The notes under the pieces: generated by a model
Database searches by the model: none
What the model saw: the letters and a program-made list of their open reading frames with translations, nothing else
What the model was told of the DNA's origin: nothing
Assembly: GCA_963575745.1 (NCBI GenBank)
Contig: CAUYUJ010021702.1
Span: 5,001 to 69,000, forward strand
Direction: 5' to 3'
DNA: 64,000 bases
From: Prorocentrum cordatum
Lineage: Eukaryota > Sar > Dinophyceae > Prorocentrales > Prorocentraceae
Position numbers and translations under genes: made by a program
Shown here: in pieces, positions 55,440-64,000 of the stretch
Layout: the number at the start of each line of letters is the position of its first letter
Numbering within the stretch: the stretch's first letter is position 1

Positions 55440-56224
55440 TAATATTTGTATAAGCGGTCGAGGAGGCGGTCGACCTGGGCCTGGACACGGCAGCAGGGAG
55501 AAAGAGAGCCACGACGAAAGCGAAGCAGAGAAGCCAGAGAGACTGCGTCGAGTTGCGGCCCTGGCCAGAGAAAGCAAAGGATCATGGAGCGCAGGAGCGG
55601 CACCACCAGCGGTATATGGACACCAAGCTCTTGGCCCAGCACTACACGAGCTCCAGCGGCTCCGCAGAGAAGCAGGACAAGTTGCAGGAGGCAAGGCTCG
55701 CAGGAGGTGCCTAACGACAACACTTGCGGTGGATATGTGGACTGGCGACCCTGGCATAGCAGCACGCGCGGCGGCAATCAAGGGGTGGATCGACACGTGG
55801 CAGCGGTTCCCAGAGATACACCCCAGGGTCGTCAAAGCGCGGCCGCTCATCCGCACGAGACTGGTCAAGCTGGGACCGAAGAGGCGGCGTGGAGTACGAG
55901 GGCCAGCGGGAGCAGTACAGGCCACGCTCATGGACGTGGGATGGCACGCCCTAAAGGCACCTACATGCTCTCGGCCAGTCGGAGAAGATGATGACACGGC
56001 AGAACAATGGGATGCACCGGCGGCTTTGGACGGCAGCTTCGAGCAGACAGGGTGCTTCCAGCAGCTAGTGGGCGATTTCGAGCACGACATATGAGGGCAA
56101 CTTTGTCGATCGGCATCAGCACACCCAAATGGAGAAGGACTGGAAGCCGGCGCAGATGCACGGCAAATTCGGGCAGAGAGGCGTCGCTTCGAGAATAAGG
56201 GCCACCTAGACATGATCGGCTTGA
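55440..56224 (+). pseudogene. LINE region between RT and RNase H
   Basis: The coherent frame at 55735-56094 reads MWTGDPGIAARAAAIKGWID, TWQRFPEIHPRVVKARPLIR and FEQTGCFQQLVGDFEHDI. Upstream, a second frame is rich in Ala/Lys/Arg (DLGLDTAAGRKRATTKAKQR). These resemble the connection region after the RT in LINEs. Several frame changes occur. Confidence 0.55.
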
Positions 56225-57079
56225 ATGTCACGGTGGTCGCAGGCGGGCAGCGGCACAAGACTCGAGCGGCAGGACGAGCAAGGGTACCTTCTGGAGAGCA
56301 AGCTGCGCAACAGGCGCAAGGAGGCGGACGAGACACTCATGCACATGATATGGCTCTGTCCGAAGAACACGGACCATGAGGATTTCTCAAAGACTGAGTC
56401 CCCGGTGCCCGCGGCCATGGCGCAGGCGGAGTCGCAGCCTGCACTTTGGCTGCGAGGGCTGCCGCCAGCCTCTCTCACCCATCCCGTTTTTTATGATGAG
56501 GAACTCGAGGGGAGGGAGGTTCAGTTTGGTGATTGGGGGGACTGGGAGGAGCGCAGATTTAACGGCATGGTCCACATTTTTGGCGACGGCCCAGGGGGCA
56601 GATATTCGTCGGACCCTCGTCGCCGCCGGCGTGGAGCAGGAATTGCAGTTATCCGCTTACATGAAGGAGAGCGGGAGGTCAGTCGAGCCCTCGCTGTACC
56701 TCTCACACGTAAGAGGCAAACGGTTCCCCGATCGGAGATTTTAGCTTTTGGCGTGGCGCTGGAAGAGTGCCTCACTGATTTCACTTTTGTCACGGACCAT
56801 CGGACGGTCGCGTTATCCTGGAGAAGTCGTTTCGAGCATCCGAAAGCCACGGGCCCCAATGAGGACCTCTGGACCCGCGCTAGAGTCGCCTGGCAGGCTC
56901 ACCCAGACCGAGATATTAATGTTATGTGGACTGCCTCACATCTAGATGAGACCCCAGAGCTGCTGAACACTCCTGGGCAGGAGTTCGCAGCTGCAGGGAA
57001 TGTCGCGGCGGATATCTGGGCGGGAGTCGGGGCGGAGCTGGCGTGGGAGTTCGGGCTGGTGGGGGGGGGGGAACCCTGA
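56225..57079 (+). pseudogene. LINE C-terminal RNase H domain
   Basis: Begins with a CP-type motif (ADETLMHMIWLCPKN) and then RNase HI signatures: FGDG (Asp at 56585), RSEILAFGVALEE (Glu at 56735), FVTDHRTV (Asp at 56795), WTASHLDETPELLNTPGQEF and NVAADIWAG (Asp at 57011). All four acidic active-site positions appear kept. The frame is intact for about 280 codons up to a TGA after an 11-G run. The upstream RT is broken, so this piece is annotated as part of a dead element. Expected function: removing RNA from the RNA/DNA hybrid during integration. Confidence 0.8.
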
Positions 57080-57602
57080 CACGGACAGAATCGATTCAAT
57101 TGCGCACTTGGTGCGCAAAAGAGCTAGACGAGCGCTCGCGCAGGCCGCCTCGGCTGAGTCGGGAGAGCGACCCAGCAGAGCCCCAATAGTGAAGAAGCTC
57201 TCCAAGCAGGATAGAAGTATAGAATTTTCGTCTCACCAGCTCGAGAAATAAGGTAGCAAGTGGAGATGCTCGCAGCGCGAGTTGATTGTCCCAGGGGCCA
57301 GATTTTTGCGTTTCTCGGCTTCCTCGTGTCCTGGGCCCCCTGGGAAAAGCGGCCTCGGGGCCCCTGGGTTCAAACCAATGGTTGGAGTAGACCTCGAGAT
57401 CCACCCGTCTCACTCGATCACGTTTGTTGATCACTGGTTCCTTCAGGTTTGCTCGCTGCGCGGGAAGTACGCCACGGTGGACTCGAGGCACCCGCGGAAA
57501 AAATGCGACGGTCTCACCCCGAACGGGGCAGAGAATCTGCGCAGAATTGATCTCGGTGTGTTTCCTCGGCGGGAAGGCCCCCGAAGAGCCTTCAAGATAG
57601 CC
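57080..57602. other. Region between the LINE and the short ORF, no clear gene
   Basis: Contains a plus frame with a few protein-like segments (VDLEIHPSHSITFVDHWFLQ) that may belong to the downstream ORF. No domain recognised; no LINE tail identified. Confidence 0.4.
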
Positions 57603-57863
57603 ATGGCTCAGCGAGATGATCGTCGCGTCGTGTCGGCCCACGAGGCCAGGGGGAGTGCGCAGCCTGAGCCTGTGGGGGCCCTCGCCGAGCCTCTTGTCAC
57701 GGCCCGCGCCCGCAATGACGGGCAAGACCCCGAGCAGTTGCGTCAGAGGGCCAAGGAGCTTCAGACCGAAGCGAAGATTCAGGGATTGTTGGCGGCTGTC
57801 AGAGGATCGCCGCAGAATGTTGACCAGCGGGCCACGCAGGAGGATTCAGACGCTTCGGACTGA
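57603..57863 (+). CDS. Short hypothetical ORF (86 aa)
   Basis: MAQRDDRRVVSAHEARGSAQ ... EDSDASD, charged, helical in the middle (PEQLRQRAKELQTEAKIQGL). The frame is open upstream to 57282. Upstream TGGTTCCTTCAG near 57440 could be a splice acceptor, so this may be a terminal exon. Family unknown. Confidence 0.35.
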   Translation: MAQRDDRRVVSAHEARGSAQPEPVGALAEPLVTARARNDGQDPEQLRQRAKELQTEAKIQGLLAAVRGSPQNVDQRATQEDSDASD

Positions 57864-57909
57864 CAGTTGATGTCTGGAAGCAGGAAGGAGTGTAGGACGA
57901 GGGTCCGCG

Positions 57910-59382
57910 AGCAAAGAGCTCCTCCTCCTCATCCTCTTCCTCCTCCTCCTCCTCCTCCTCCTCCTCCTCCTCCTCCCCCTCATCATCATCAGCATCACCA
58001 TCATCATCGTCATCAGCATCATCATCATCATCAGCATCATCATCCGTCTCCTCCGTCTTCTCCGTCTCCTCCTCCTCCTCCTCCTCCTCCTCCTCCTCCT
58101 CCTCCTCCTCCTCCTTCTCCGTCTCCTCAGACTTCTCCGTCTCCTCCGACTCCTCCGTCTCCGCCTCCTCTTCCGTCTCCTCATCAGATTCCTCCTCCCC
58201 GTCCTCTTCCTCCTGTTCCACTTTTTCCTCCTCCTTCTCCGTCTCCTCCGTTTCCTCCGCCTCCTCCGCTTCCTCCGTCTCCTCCGTTTCTTCCGCCTCA
58301 CCCGTCTCCTCCGCATCCGCTTCCTCCTCCGTCTCTTCCCATTTCTTTTCCTCCGCTTCTTCCTCCTCATCCTCCTCCTCCTCCTCCTCCTCCTCCTCCT
58401 CCTCCTCCTCCTCCCCCTCCGCCTCCTCCATCTCATCCTCCTCCTCCGTCTCCTCCGTTTTCTCCGTCTCCCCCGTCTTTTCCGTTTCCTCCGTCTCATC
58501 CGTCTCCAATTTCGTCTTCTTCATCATCATCATCATCATCGTCTTCCTCCTCCGTCTCCGTCTCATCGTCCTCCTCCCCATCCTCCTCCTCCTCCTCCAC
58601 CTCATCATCATCAGCATCATCAGCATCATCATAATCGTCCTCTTTTTCCTCTATTTCCGCCTCCTCCACCTCCTCCTCATCCTTTTTCCGTCTCCTCCGT
58701 TTCCTCCGTCTCATCCGTATCTTCCGTCTCTTCCGTTTCTTCCGCCTCCTCCGTGTCTTCCGTCTCCGTTTCCTCTTTCGTCGTTTCTTTCTTCTATTAT
58801 TCATCTTCATCCTCCGCCTCATCTTCATCATCCTCCTCCTCATCCGTCTCCTCCGTCGTCGCCTCCTCCTCCGTTTTCTTCTCATATTACTCTTCCTCCT
58901 CCCCTCCTCCTCCTGCCTCCTCCTCCTCGCTCCTCCTACTCCTCCTCCTCCACCTCCTCCCCCTCCTCCTCCTCCTCCTCCTCCTCCTCCCCATCCTCCT
59001 CCTCCACCGCCCCCTCCTCCTCCTCCTCTTCCTCCTCCTCCTCCTCACCATCATCCTTGTCATTATCCTTTTTCCTCCTCCTCCTTCTCCACCCCCTCCT
59101 CACTCCTCCTCCTCCTCCTCCTCCTCCTAACTAACTACTACTACAACAACTACTACTCCATTATCCCTCCCCCTCCTCCTCCTTCCTTCCCTCCCACCTC
59201 CTCTCCTCCTCCTACTACTACTACTACCTACTACTACTACTACAACTACTCGTACTACTACTTACTACTACTACTACTGAACTATTCATTACTCCTAGTC
59301 CTACTCCTCTCCTCCTCCACCTCCTCCTCCTCCTCCTCATTCTCCTCATCAATCATCATCATCATCATCACCTCATCATCAA

Positions 59383-59415
<33 letters not shown>

Positions 59416-60945
59416 CTTCCTCCTCCTCCTCCTCCTCCTCCTCCTCCAACTTCTCCGTTTCCTCCGCTTCCTCCGTCTCTTCCGTTTCCTCCGCCTCTTC
59501 CATCTCTTCCGTCTCCGCTTCTTCTTCTTCCGTCTTTTCCCACTTCTTTTCATCTTCCTCATCATCATCAGCAGCATCATCATCAGCAGCATCATCAGCA
59601 TCATAATCGTCCTCCTCATCCTCACTCCCTCCTCCTCCTCCTCCTCCTCCTCCTCCTCCTCCTCCTCTCCTCCTCGCCCATCTATCATCATCATCATCAT
59701 CATCACATCATCATCACCTCCTCCCCCCAAAAATCCTCAATCCACATCCTCCTCATCCTCCTCCTCTAATCCTCCTCCTTTTCCCGTGCACCGTTTCTTA
59801 TACCTCCGCTCCTCCAGCTTCTTCCGTCTCCCCCGATTCCTCCGCCTCCTCCGCATCTTCCGACTCCTCTCCGCTTCCTCTCCGTCTCCTCCTCTTTCGT
59901 TTCTTCTTCCTCTCCAACCGCCTCCTTCTCCTCCTCCGACTCCTCGATCCTCCCTCCTCCTCCTCCTCCCTCCTCCTTCCTCTTCCTCCTCCCCTCCTCC
60001 TCCTCCTCGCGCCGTCTCCTCCTTCTCCTCCTCCGTCCTCCTCTCTCCTGCTATTCCTCCTCCTCCTCCTCCTCCGTCTCCTCCGTCTCGCCTCCTCACC
60101 GTATCCTTCCATCAATCCTCCTCCCTTCTTCCGCCTCCTCCCTCCTCTTCCTCCTCCTCCTCTCCTTCTCCTCCTCCTCCTCCTATTTTCCTCTCCCTCC
60201 TCCGTCCTCGTCCTCCTACTCCTACTCTTCGTTCTCCTCCTCCTCCTCCTCCTCCTCCTCCTCCTCCTTCTCCGTCTCATCCGTTTCTTCCGCCTCCCCC
60301 GCCTCCTCCGACTTCTCCGTTTCCTCCGTCTCATCCGTCTTTTCCGTCTCCTTCTCCTCCTCCGTCTCCTCCCATTTCTTTTCTTCCTCCTCCTCCTTTT
60401 CATCATCATCATCAGCAGCAGCAGCATCATCAGCATCAGCATCATCAACATCGTCCTCCTCCTCCTTTTCCGTCTCCTCCGTTTCTTCCGCCTCCTCCGC
60501 CTCCTCCGTTTCTCCCGCCCCTCCGACTCTGGCTCCTTCTCGTCTCCTCCCTCTTCTTTTCTCCTCCTCCTCCGCCCTCCTCCTCCGTCTCCTCTCCCCT
60601 CCGTCCTCCTCCCCTCCTCCTCCTACTCCTCCTCCTCCTCCTCCTCCTCCTCCTGCCTCCTCCTCCCTCCTCCTTCCTCCTCCTCCTCTTCCTCCTCCTC
60701 CTCTTACTCTCACCTCCTGCGCCTCTCCGTCTTCTCCGTTTCTTCTTTCCGCCTCCTCCGTATCCTTCTCATCTTCCTCTCCTTCCCCTCCTCCTCCTCC
60801 TCCTCACTCCTCCTCCTCCTCCTCCTCCTCCTCCACCTACTTCTCGTACTCCTCCTCCTCCCTCCTCCTCCTCCTCACCCTCCTCCTCCTCCTCCTCCTC
60901 CTCCTCCTCCTCCTCCTCCTCCTCATCCTCCTCCTCCTCCTCCCC
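57910..60945. repeat. 3-kb modular pyrimidine field (CTC, CTCCGT, CAT/CAG)
   Basis: Repeated modules in the order (CTC)n, CTCCGTTTCCTCCGC-type hexamers, CCCATTTCTTTTC or CCCACTTCTTTTC, CATCATCAGCAGCATCATC, then ATAATCGTCCTC or ACATCGTCCTC. Clear module sets lie at about 58040-58645, 59450-59620 and 60260-60455. A TACTACTACT segment lies at 59130-59280. Pro/Ser (+) and Glu/Arg (-) frames of up to 420 codons are repeat translations. Confidence 0.9.
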
Positions 60946-60960
60946 CAGCCTTTTCGGCTC

Positions 60961-60971
60961 TGTTTTTGCAG
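60961..60971 (+). promoter_or_regulatory. Possible SL trans-splice acceptor for LINE ORF1
   Basis: TGTTTTTGCAG, pyrimidine tract plus AG, 74 nt before the ATG at 61045. A weak SL-like stretch (AGCC, then GGCTC) lies just upstream at 60942-60963. Confidence 0.4.
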
Positions 60972-61044
60972 AGCTTGGAGGTGCGAACTTCGAAAAGGCA
61001 CACTGCATCTCCGAGCCAGAGTGGCTCGGGTCAGAGTCAATTTC

Positions 61045-62157
61045 ATGAGCCGCGATGGCAGTGTCTGGTCGAACACCAAGCGCTGGTCGTCGGACTGGTA
61101 CAACAAGGGTTGGAGTTCAAGTGGGAGGCTCCCTGTGCCGCCGCCCCCGCCTTCATCCAGACGATGGAAGTGCGACAGCTGCGGGTGCAGGAAGAACCTA
61201 CAGAACTGGAGCTACTGCAAGCATTGTGGGGCTGACCGCAGTGGTGATGCTGGCCATGGCGATCAGGCTCTTCCTACTGGTGCCGCACACTGGCCTCCTC
61301 TTCCGTGGCGTCCAGGTCCGTTGCACATGGGTTCGAAGCAGCAGCCAGCCCCTTCTACTACGGGTGCCTCTCTCACCGCGTCCGAGCTGCGTTCTTTGGT
61401 GGAGCTCAGCAAGCGAGCGGGAGACACTGACGGTGCAAAGAAGTGGCAGGCAGTCCTTGACAAAGTTGAACCTCCTCCTGCGGCTCAAGAGCCCGTTCAA
61501 GCTCGAGCGTCCAAGGCACACTCCAAGGTACAGCAGCTTGAGAGAGCCCTGGCCAGGGAGCTCGGCAAGCTCGACAAGGCGAGAGAGTATTTCGAGTCGC
61601 AGCAGGAGATGGTTAAGAACACCAACGACGATCTGGACAAGGCCGACGCGGACTACAAGCAGATCGTCGCAGAATTGGCTGGAGGGATCGTTCCACGTAC
61701 ACCAAAGACGCCCGACGGCAACATGAAGCTACTCAAGCTGGAAGATGTTGTGTCGGGCCAGGCTAAAGCGTTGGATTTCATCGACACGTCTTCGCTCTTC
61801 ACGATCGACAGCGATGTGTATGTGGTCACCCCCAAGGATCAGCGGATCTTGGATGAGCGCAGGGACACGCTCAACACGCAGTTGCAGGAGGTTGCAGCGC
61901 AGCTGTTCTCGGGGGCGATCGACAAGGCCAGTGAACTCAAGAAGGCTCATGCTGAACACCTTCGCAAGCTTCAGCAAAAGCGTCGTCGTGGCGAGCATAG
62001 GCTCGTTGAAGCTGGTGCTGGCGCTGACAAACTTTCTGGGCCGTCAGCGGGTACATCGGGGGCGAGCTCTGCATCAGGTTCGGTACCGCCGCGCAGTGAT
62101 CAGCCTGGTGCTGCTGCTCAACCTCAAGTATCTCCTGACGAAGTCGCAGCCGGATGA
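61045..62157 (+). CDS. LINE ORF1: zinc finger plus coiled coil
   Basis: 370 aa from the first in-frame ATG (MSRDGSVWSNTKRWSSDWYN). A Pro run precedes WKCDSCGCRKNLQNWSYCKH followed by C, a CX2CX11CX2C finger much like the RanBP2 type (which has X10). Then come a Pro/Ser linker and a long helical Gln/Lys/Glu coiled coil (AHSKVQQLERALARELGKLD; ESQQEMVKNTNDDLDKADAD). It ends VSPDEVAAG, TGA; the same frame continues with acidic, protein-like residues (ADDAELDEPEDVRSRAKKAM), so the TGA may be premature. Expected role: nucleic-acid-binding LINE ORF1 protein. Confidence 0.75.
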   Translation: MSRDGSVWSNTKRWSSDWYNKGWSSSGRLPVPPPPPSSRRWKCDSCGCRKNLQNWSYCKHCGADRSGDAGHGDQALPTGAAHWPPLPWRPGPLHMGSKQQPAPSTTGASLTASELRSLVELSKRAGDTDGAKKWQAVLDKVEPPPAAQEPVQARASKAHSKVQQLERALARELGKLDKAREYFESQQEMVKNTNDDLDKADADYKQIVAELAGGIVPRTPKTPDGNMKLLKLEDVVSGQAKALDFIDTSSLFTIDSDVYVVTPKDQRILDERRDTLNTQLQEVAAQLFSGAIDKASELKKAHAEHLRKLQQKRRRGEHRLVEAGAGADKLSGPSAGTSGASSASGSVPPRSDQPGAAAQPQVSPDEVAAG

Positions 62158-62281
62158 GCAGATGACGCTGAGCTCGACGAACCTGAGGATGTACGGTCCA
62201 GGGCAAAGAAGGCCATGGCAGTCGCAGCCAAGACGTCTTCTAAGGCTTCCCCCCCTGCCGCGCGTGGCTGGCGCCGCTGGC

Positions 62282-64000
62282 GGGAGGGGGGGGTTCCAGG
62301 AGCCAGTACATGTCCCAGGACCAGACTTTCACGAAGTGATGGCTGAGTGTGAGCATAGACTTCGGTTTTCACTTCGGCTCAGCTTGCGCAACTACATCTA
62401 TCATTTGTTTGCTGATGAGTCCGAAGACTCGAGCATGGGCCACGGGACCGTTTCCTGTCGGAGTGCTCTGAGTTACGGCGTATCAGCCTATCCCGCCGAT
62501 CCCCCCCAGGGCTATAAATCGGCCAGTTTTGGACAGCAGAATTTTTTTGAGGCAGCCAGTGCTGCCAGTTTGTCATCTTTGGCTCCTGAGGTCGTGTCAC
62601 GCAACTGCACGGCTTGGAACACGGCCAAAGATTGGCTGCTCACCACCTCGGCCCACGTGGTCCTCTTGCAGGAACACCATTTGGGAGCGGATCGGATCTC
62701 GGAAGCTCAGCAGTGGGCTCGAAGGAACGGGTGGAAGATGCTTGTGCTGCCAGCTAAGGTTACGTCGACGACGGGGACCTCTGCGGGGGTGGCGGTCATG
62801 TGCAGGCATTTCGTCGGCCTCTTCGAGCCCCCTGGAGGTTGTGAGCTGGTCCCGTATCGTGCTATCGGAGCTTTCGTGAATCTTGGAGGGCAGCAGCCCG
62901 TTGCGGTGGTCAGCTGCTACCTCCACGACTGCCAGGGTCTCTCGGATAGCAATCAGTTCATTATGTATAAGATTGGCAGATTCGTTTCCTCCACCCTCAG
63001 CGGCGATGCGATCGGAGGCGATTTTAACATGGAACCGCAGGTGTTAGGGGAATCTAAATTTGTTGAAACCCTTGAGGCTCAGCTTGTGACCTCGGGGAGC
63101 CCGACGTGTACTTCCACGTCCGAGGCTGGGTCGAAAAACTATGATTACTTTATTGTGTCGAGTGGGTTGTCTAAAGGTGTTCGTTCGGTTGGAGTTGACC
63201 GCAGTGCCCCCATGCCCCCTCACCCCCCTGTCACGATCAAGTTCCACTCACAACTGTATGAGCTCAAGGTGTTGGCTTTCAGGAAGCCTCCTCCCTTGCC
63301 GTCTGTCGCGCCTGCGGGGCCCTGCCCGTGTCCGCCGAGCTGGGAGACTGAGGAAGTGATGGCCGAGTCTGTCCTTTGTGCTGCGCGTGCGGGGGATAAG
63401 GACTCGGGGGTCTCGCTGAATAAGCTCTATCAAGCGTGGGCGAACAAGGCTGAACGCGAGCTGCGCGGGCTGTACCAGAAGACCCTGCCTGGGATGGGGC
63501 GTAGAGGGGAGGTTCCTAAGACTTGGTGGGTCGACATTCATAAGCGAGACCACCGTCCGTGTAGACACCCTCAGTTGTTTATCATCAAGTGGCTGGCCCA
63601 TGCTTTCCGTGCGTGGCGCCAGGACAAGCGCCCTCATAGTTGCGCCTCGGAGCGCGTGGACGACGGCGTCCACGACCCCTCTGACTGGACGACCTCTATT
63701 CTCCACCCCTCTAAATTCATTTGCGACCACATCTCCTCTGGCCCCCACGGCCCCTTGCTGTCTGAGGTCCAGTCTGAGATTTCGTTGCTGACCAGGACCC
63801 TGTACGAGCTGCAGGCCTACAGGAGCGGCTGGACGCCGCGGTTACGGCTGTCTACACTCTCTCGCGCCAGGAGGGAGAGCAGTCGTGGAAGGAATGGCTT
63901 CAAAAGGACTTGGACCAGGGGGCGAGATCGGCCCACCTGTGGACGAGACCTTTTGAAGCTTGGGTTCCATCCTCGACGCTTTCGGCTCTCGGCCAGGTGG
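62282..64000 (+). CDS. LINE ORF2 N-terminus: APE-like endonuclease and linker (partial)
   Basis: Open frame with no clear ATG start. Endonuclease motifs in order: HVVLLQEHHLG (catalytic Glu at 62672), GVAVMCRHF, VAVVSCYLHD, IGGDFNMEP (GDFN at 63017-63028), NYDYFIVSSGL (63140-63172) and APMPPHPPVTI, where many enzymes have SDHxPV. The linker reads LYQAWANKAERELRGLYQKT and LFIIKWLAHAFRAWRQDKRP. At about 63780 the coherent frame moves by one base to QERLDAAVTAVYTLSRQEGE and WKEWLQKDLDQGARSAHLW. It continues off the window. Upstream frame 62222-62530 includes DFHEVMAECEHRLRF and joins ORF1 only by a shift at the 8-G run. Expected role: nicks DNA to prime reverse transcription. Confidence 0.75.

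Larger units (their letters stand above)
51758..57079 (+). mobile_element. Decayed LINE-type retrotransposon (ORF1, EN, RT, RNase H)
   Basis: Domains appear in LINE order on one strand: CxxC/coiled-coil ORF1, APE-like endonuclease, linker, reverse transcriptase, RNase H. The frame changes several times and nonsense codons interrupt ORF1 and the RT. The 5' end is placed at an SL-like remnant (TTTAGCCAGGTTCAAG) preceded by CTTCTATCTTTAG; the 3' end is placed at the RNase H stop. Target-site duplications and a tail were not found. Two long G runs (54024-54038, 57061-57071) lie inside it. Confidence 0.85.
60960..64000 (+). mobile_element. Second LINE-type retrotransposon, cut by the window end
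   Basis: ORF1 (61045-62157), an APE-like endonuclease with good motifs (about 62282-63250) and a linker run off the right edge; RT and RNase H would lie beyond it. The element begins at the 3' edge of the pyrimidine field. It is less decayed than the LINE at 51.8-57.1 kb. Frame breaks fall near an 8-G run (62286-62293) and near 63780. Confidence 0.85.

Noticed and set aside
57597-57612. SL-like TAGCCATGGCTCAG
   Set aside because: Lacks the central TTT of the SL and coincides with an ATG start context; too weak.
62405-62430. Hammerhead-like core CTGATGAG with a GTC/GAC stem
   Set aside because: The required GAAA after stem II is absent (TCGAG instead) and no cleavage-site stems are apparent. 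It lies in the protein-like frame upstream of the endonuclease.
1-64000. rRNA, tRNA, snRNA or an SL RNA gene
   Set aside because: No conserved rRNA blocks, tRNA A/B-box pairs or SL donor (SL followed by GT and an Sm-type site) were recognised by eye. A covariance-model scan would decide.

Overview
This window looks like nuclear DNA of a dinoflagellate. Four signs support this. Sequences close to the 22-nt dinoflagellate spliced leader (SL) lie upstream of genes. There is a likely SL-addition site 10 nt before an ATG. Putative introns include the GC-AG type common in dinoflagellates. Two LINE-type retrotransposons combine a zinc-finger/coiled-coil ORF1, an APE-like endonuclease, a reverse transcriptase and an RNase H. 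Genus cannot be assigned from the sequence alone. Real coding sequence is sparse; most long open frames are translations of trinucleotide repeats.

Assembly: three pieces are joined by two 100-N gaps (11513-11612 and 31320-31419). The last ~18.04 kb before the second gap (about 13277-31319) recurs right after it (31420-49469) at +18150 (+18143 before a length-variable CAC tract). I counted ten single-base differences outside simple repeats. Both edges of the duplication fall exactly on the gap, so this is best read as two overlapping contig ends that were not merged. Features in the two copies are probably one locus seen twice.

Layout. 1-11512: pyrimidine/purine microsatellites, a degenerate CCCGACGCC field, a broken minus-strand gene at 6215-7386 rich in Arg, Asp and Ser, and small tandem repeats. 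11613-14703: a 79-bp repeat with hyphenated palindromes, a perfect 20-bp palindrome, and large CTC/CTCCGT blocks. 14704-20460 (again 32854-38610): an SL relic, then a large two-ORF gene that resembles a multicopy dinoflagellate family, then an 89-codon basic ORF. 22245-26690 (again 40395-44840): a satellite of ~129-bp units whose conserved core is six phased 11-mers. 29527-31319, complete at 47677-50240: an SL relic, an SL acceptor and a multi-exon CxxC gene with a predicted product of ~706 aa. 51758-57079: a decayed LINE with all domains recognisable but in shifting frames. 57900-60945: a 3-kb CTC/CAT/CTCCGT field. 60960-64000: a better-preserved LINE (ORF1 and endonuclease) running off the right edge.

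The genes do not form a pathway. The window is mainly a record of retroposition (LINEs, relic SLs) and repeat expansion around two protein-coding loci.
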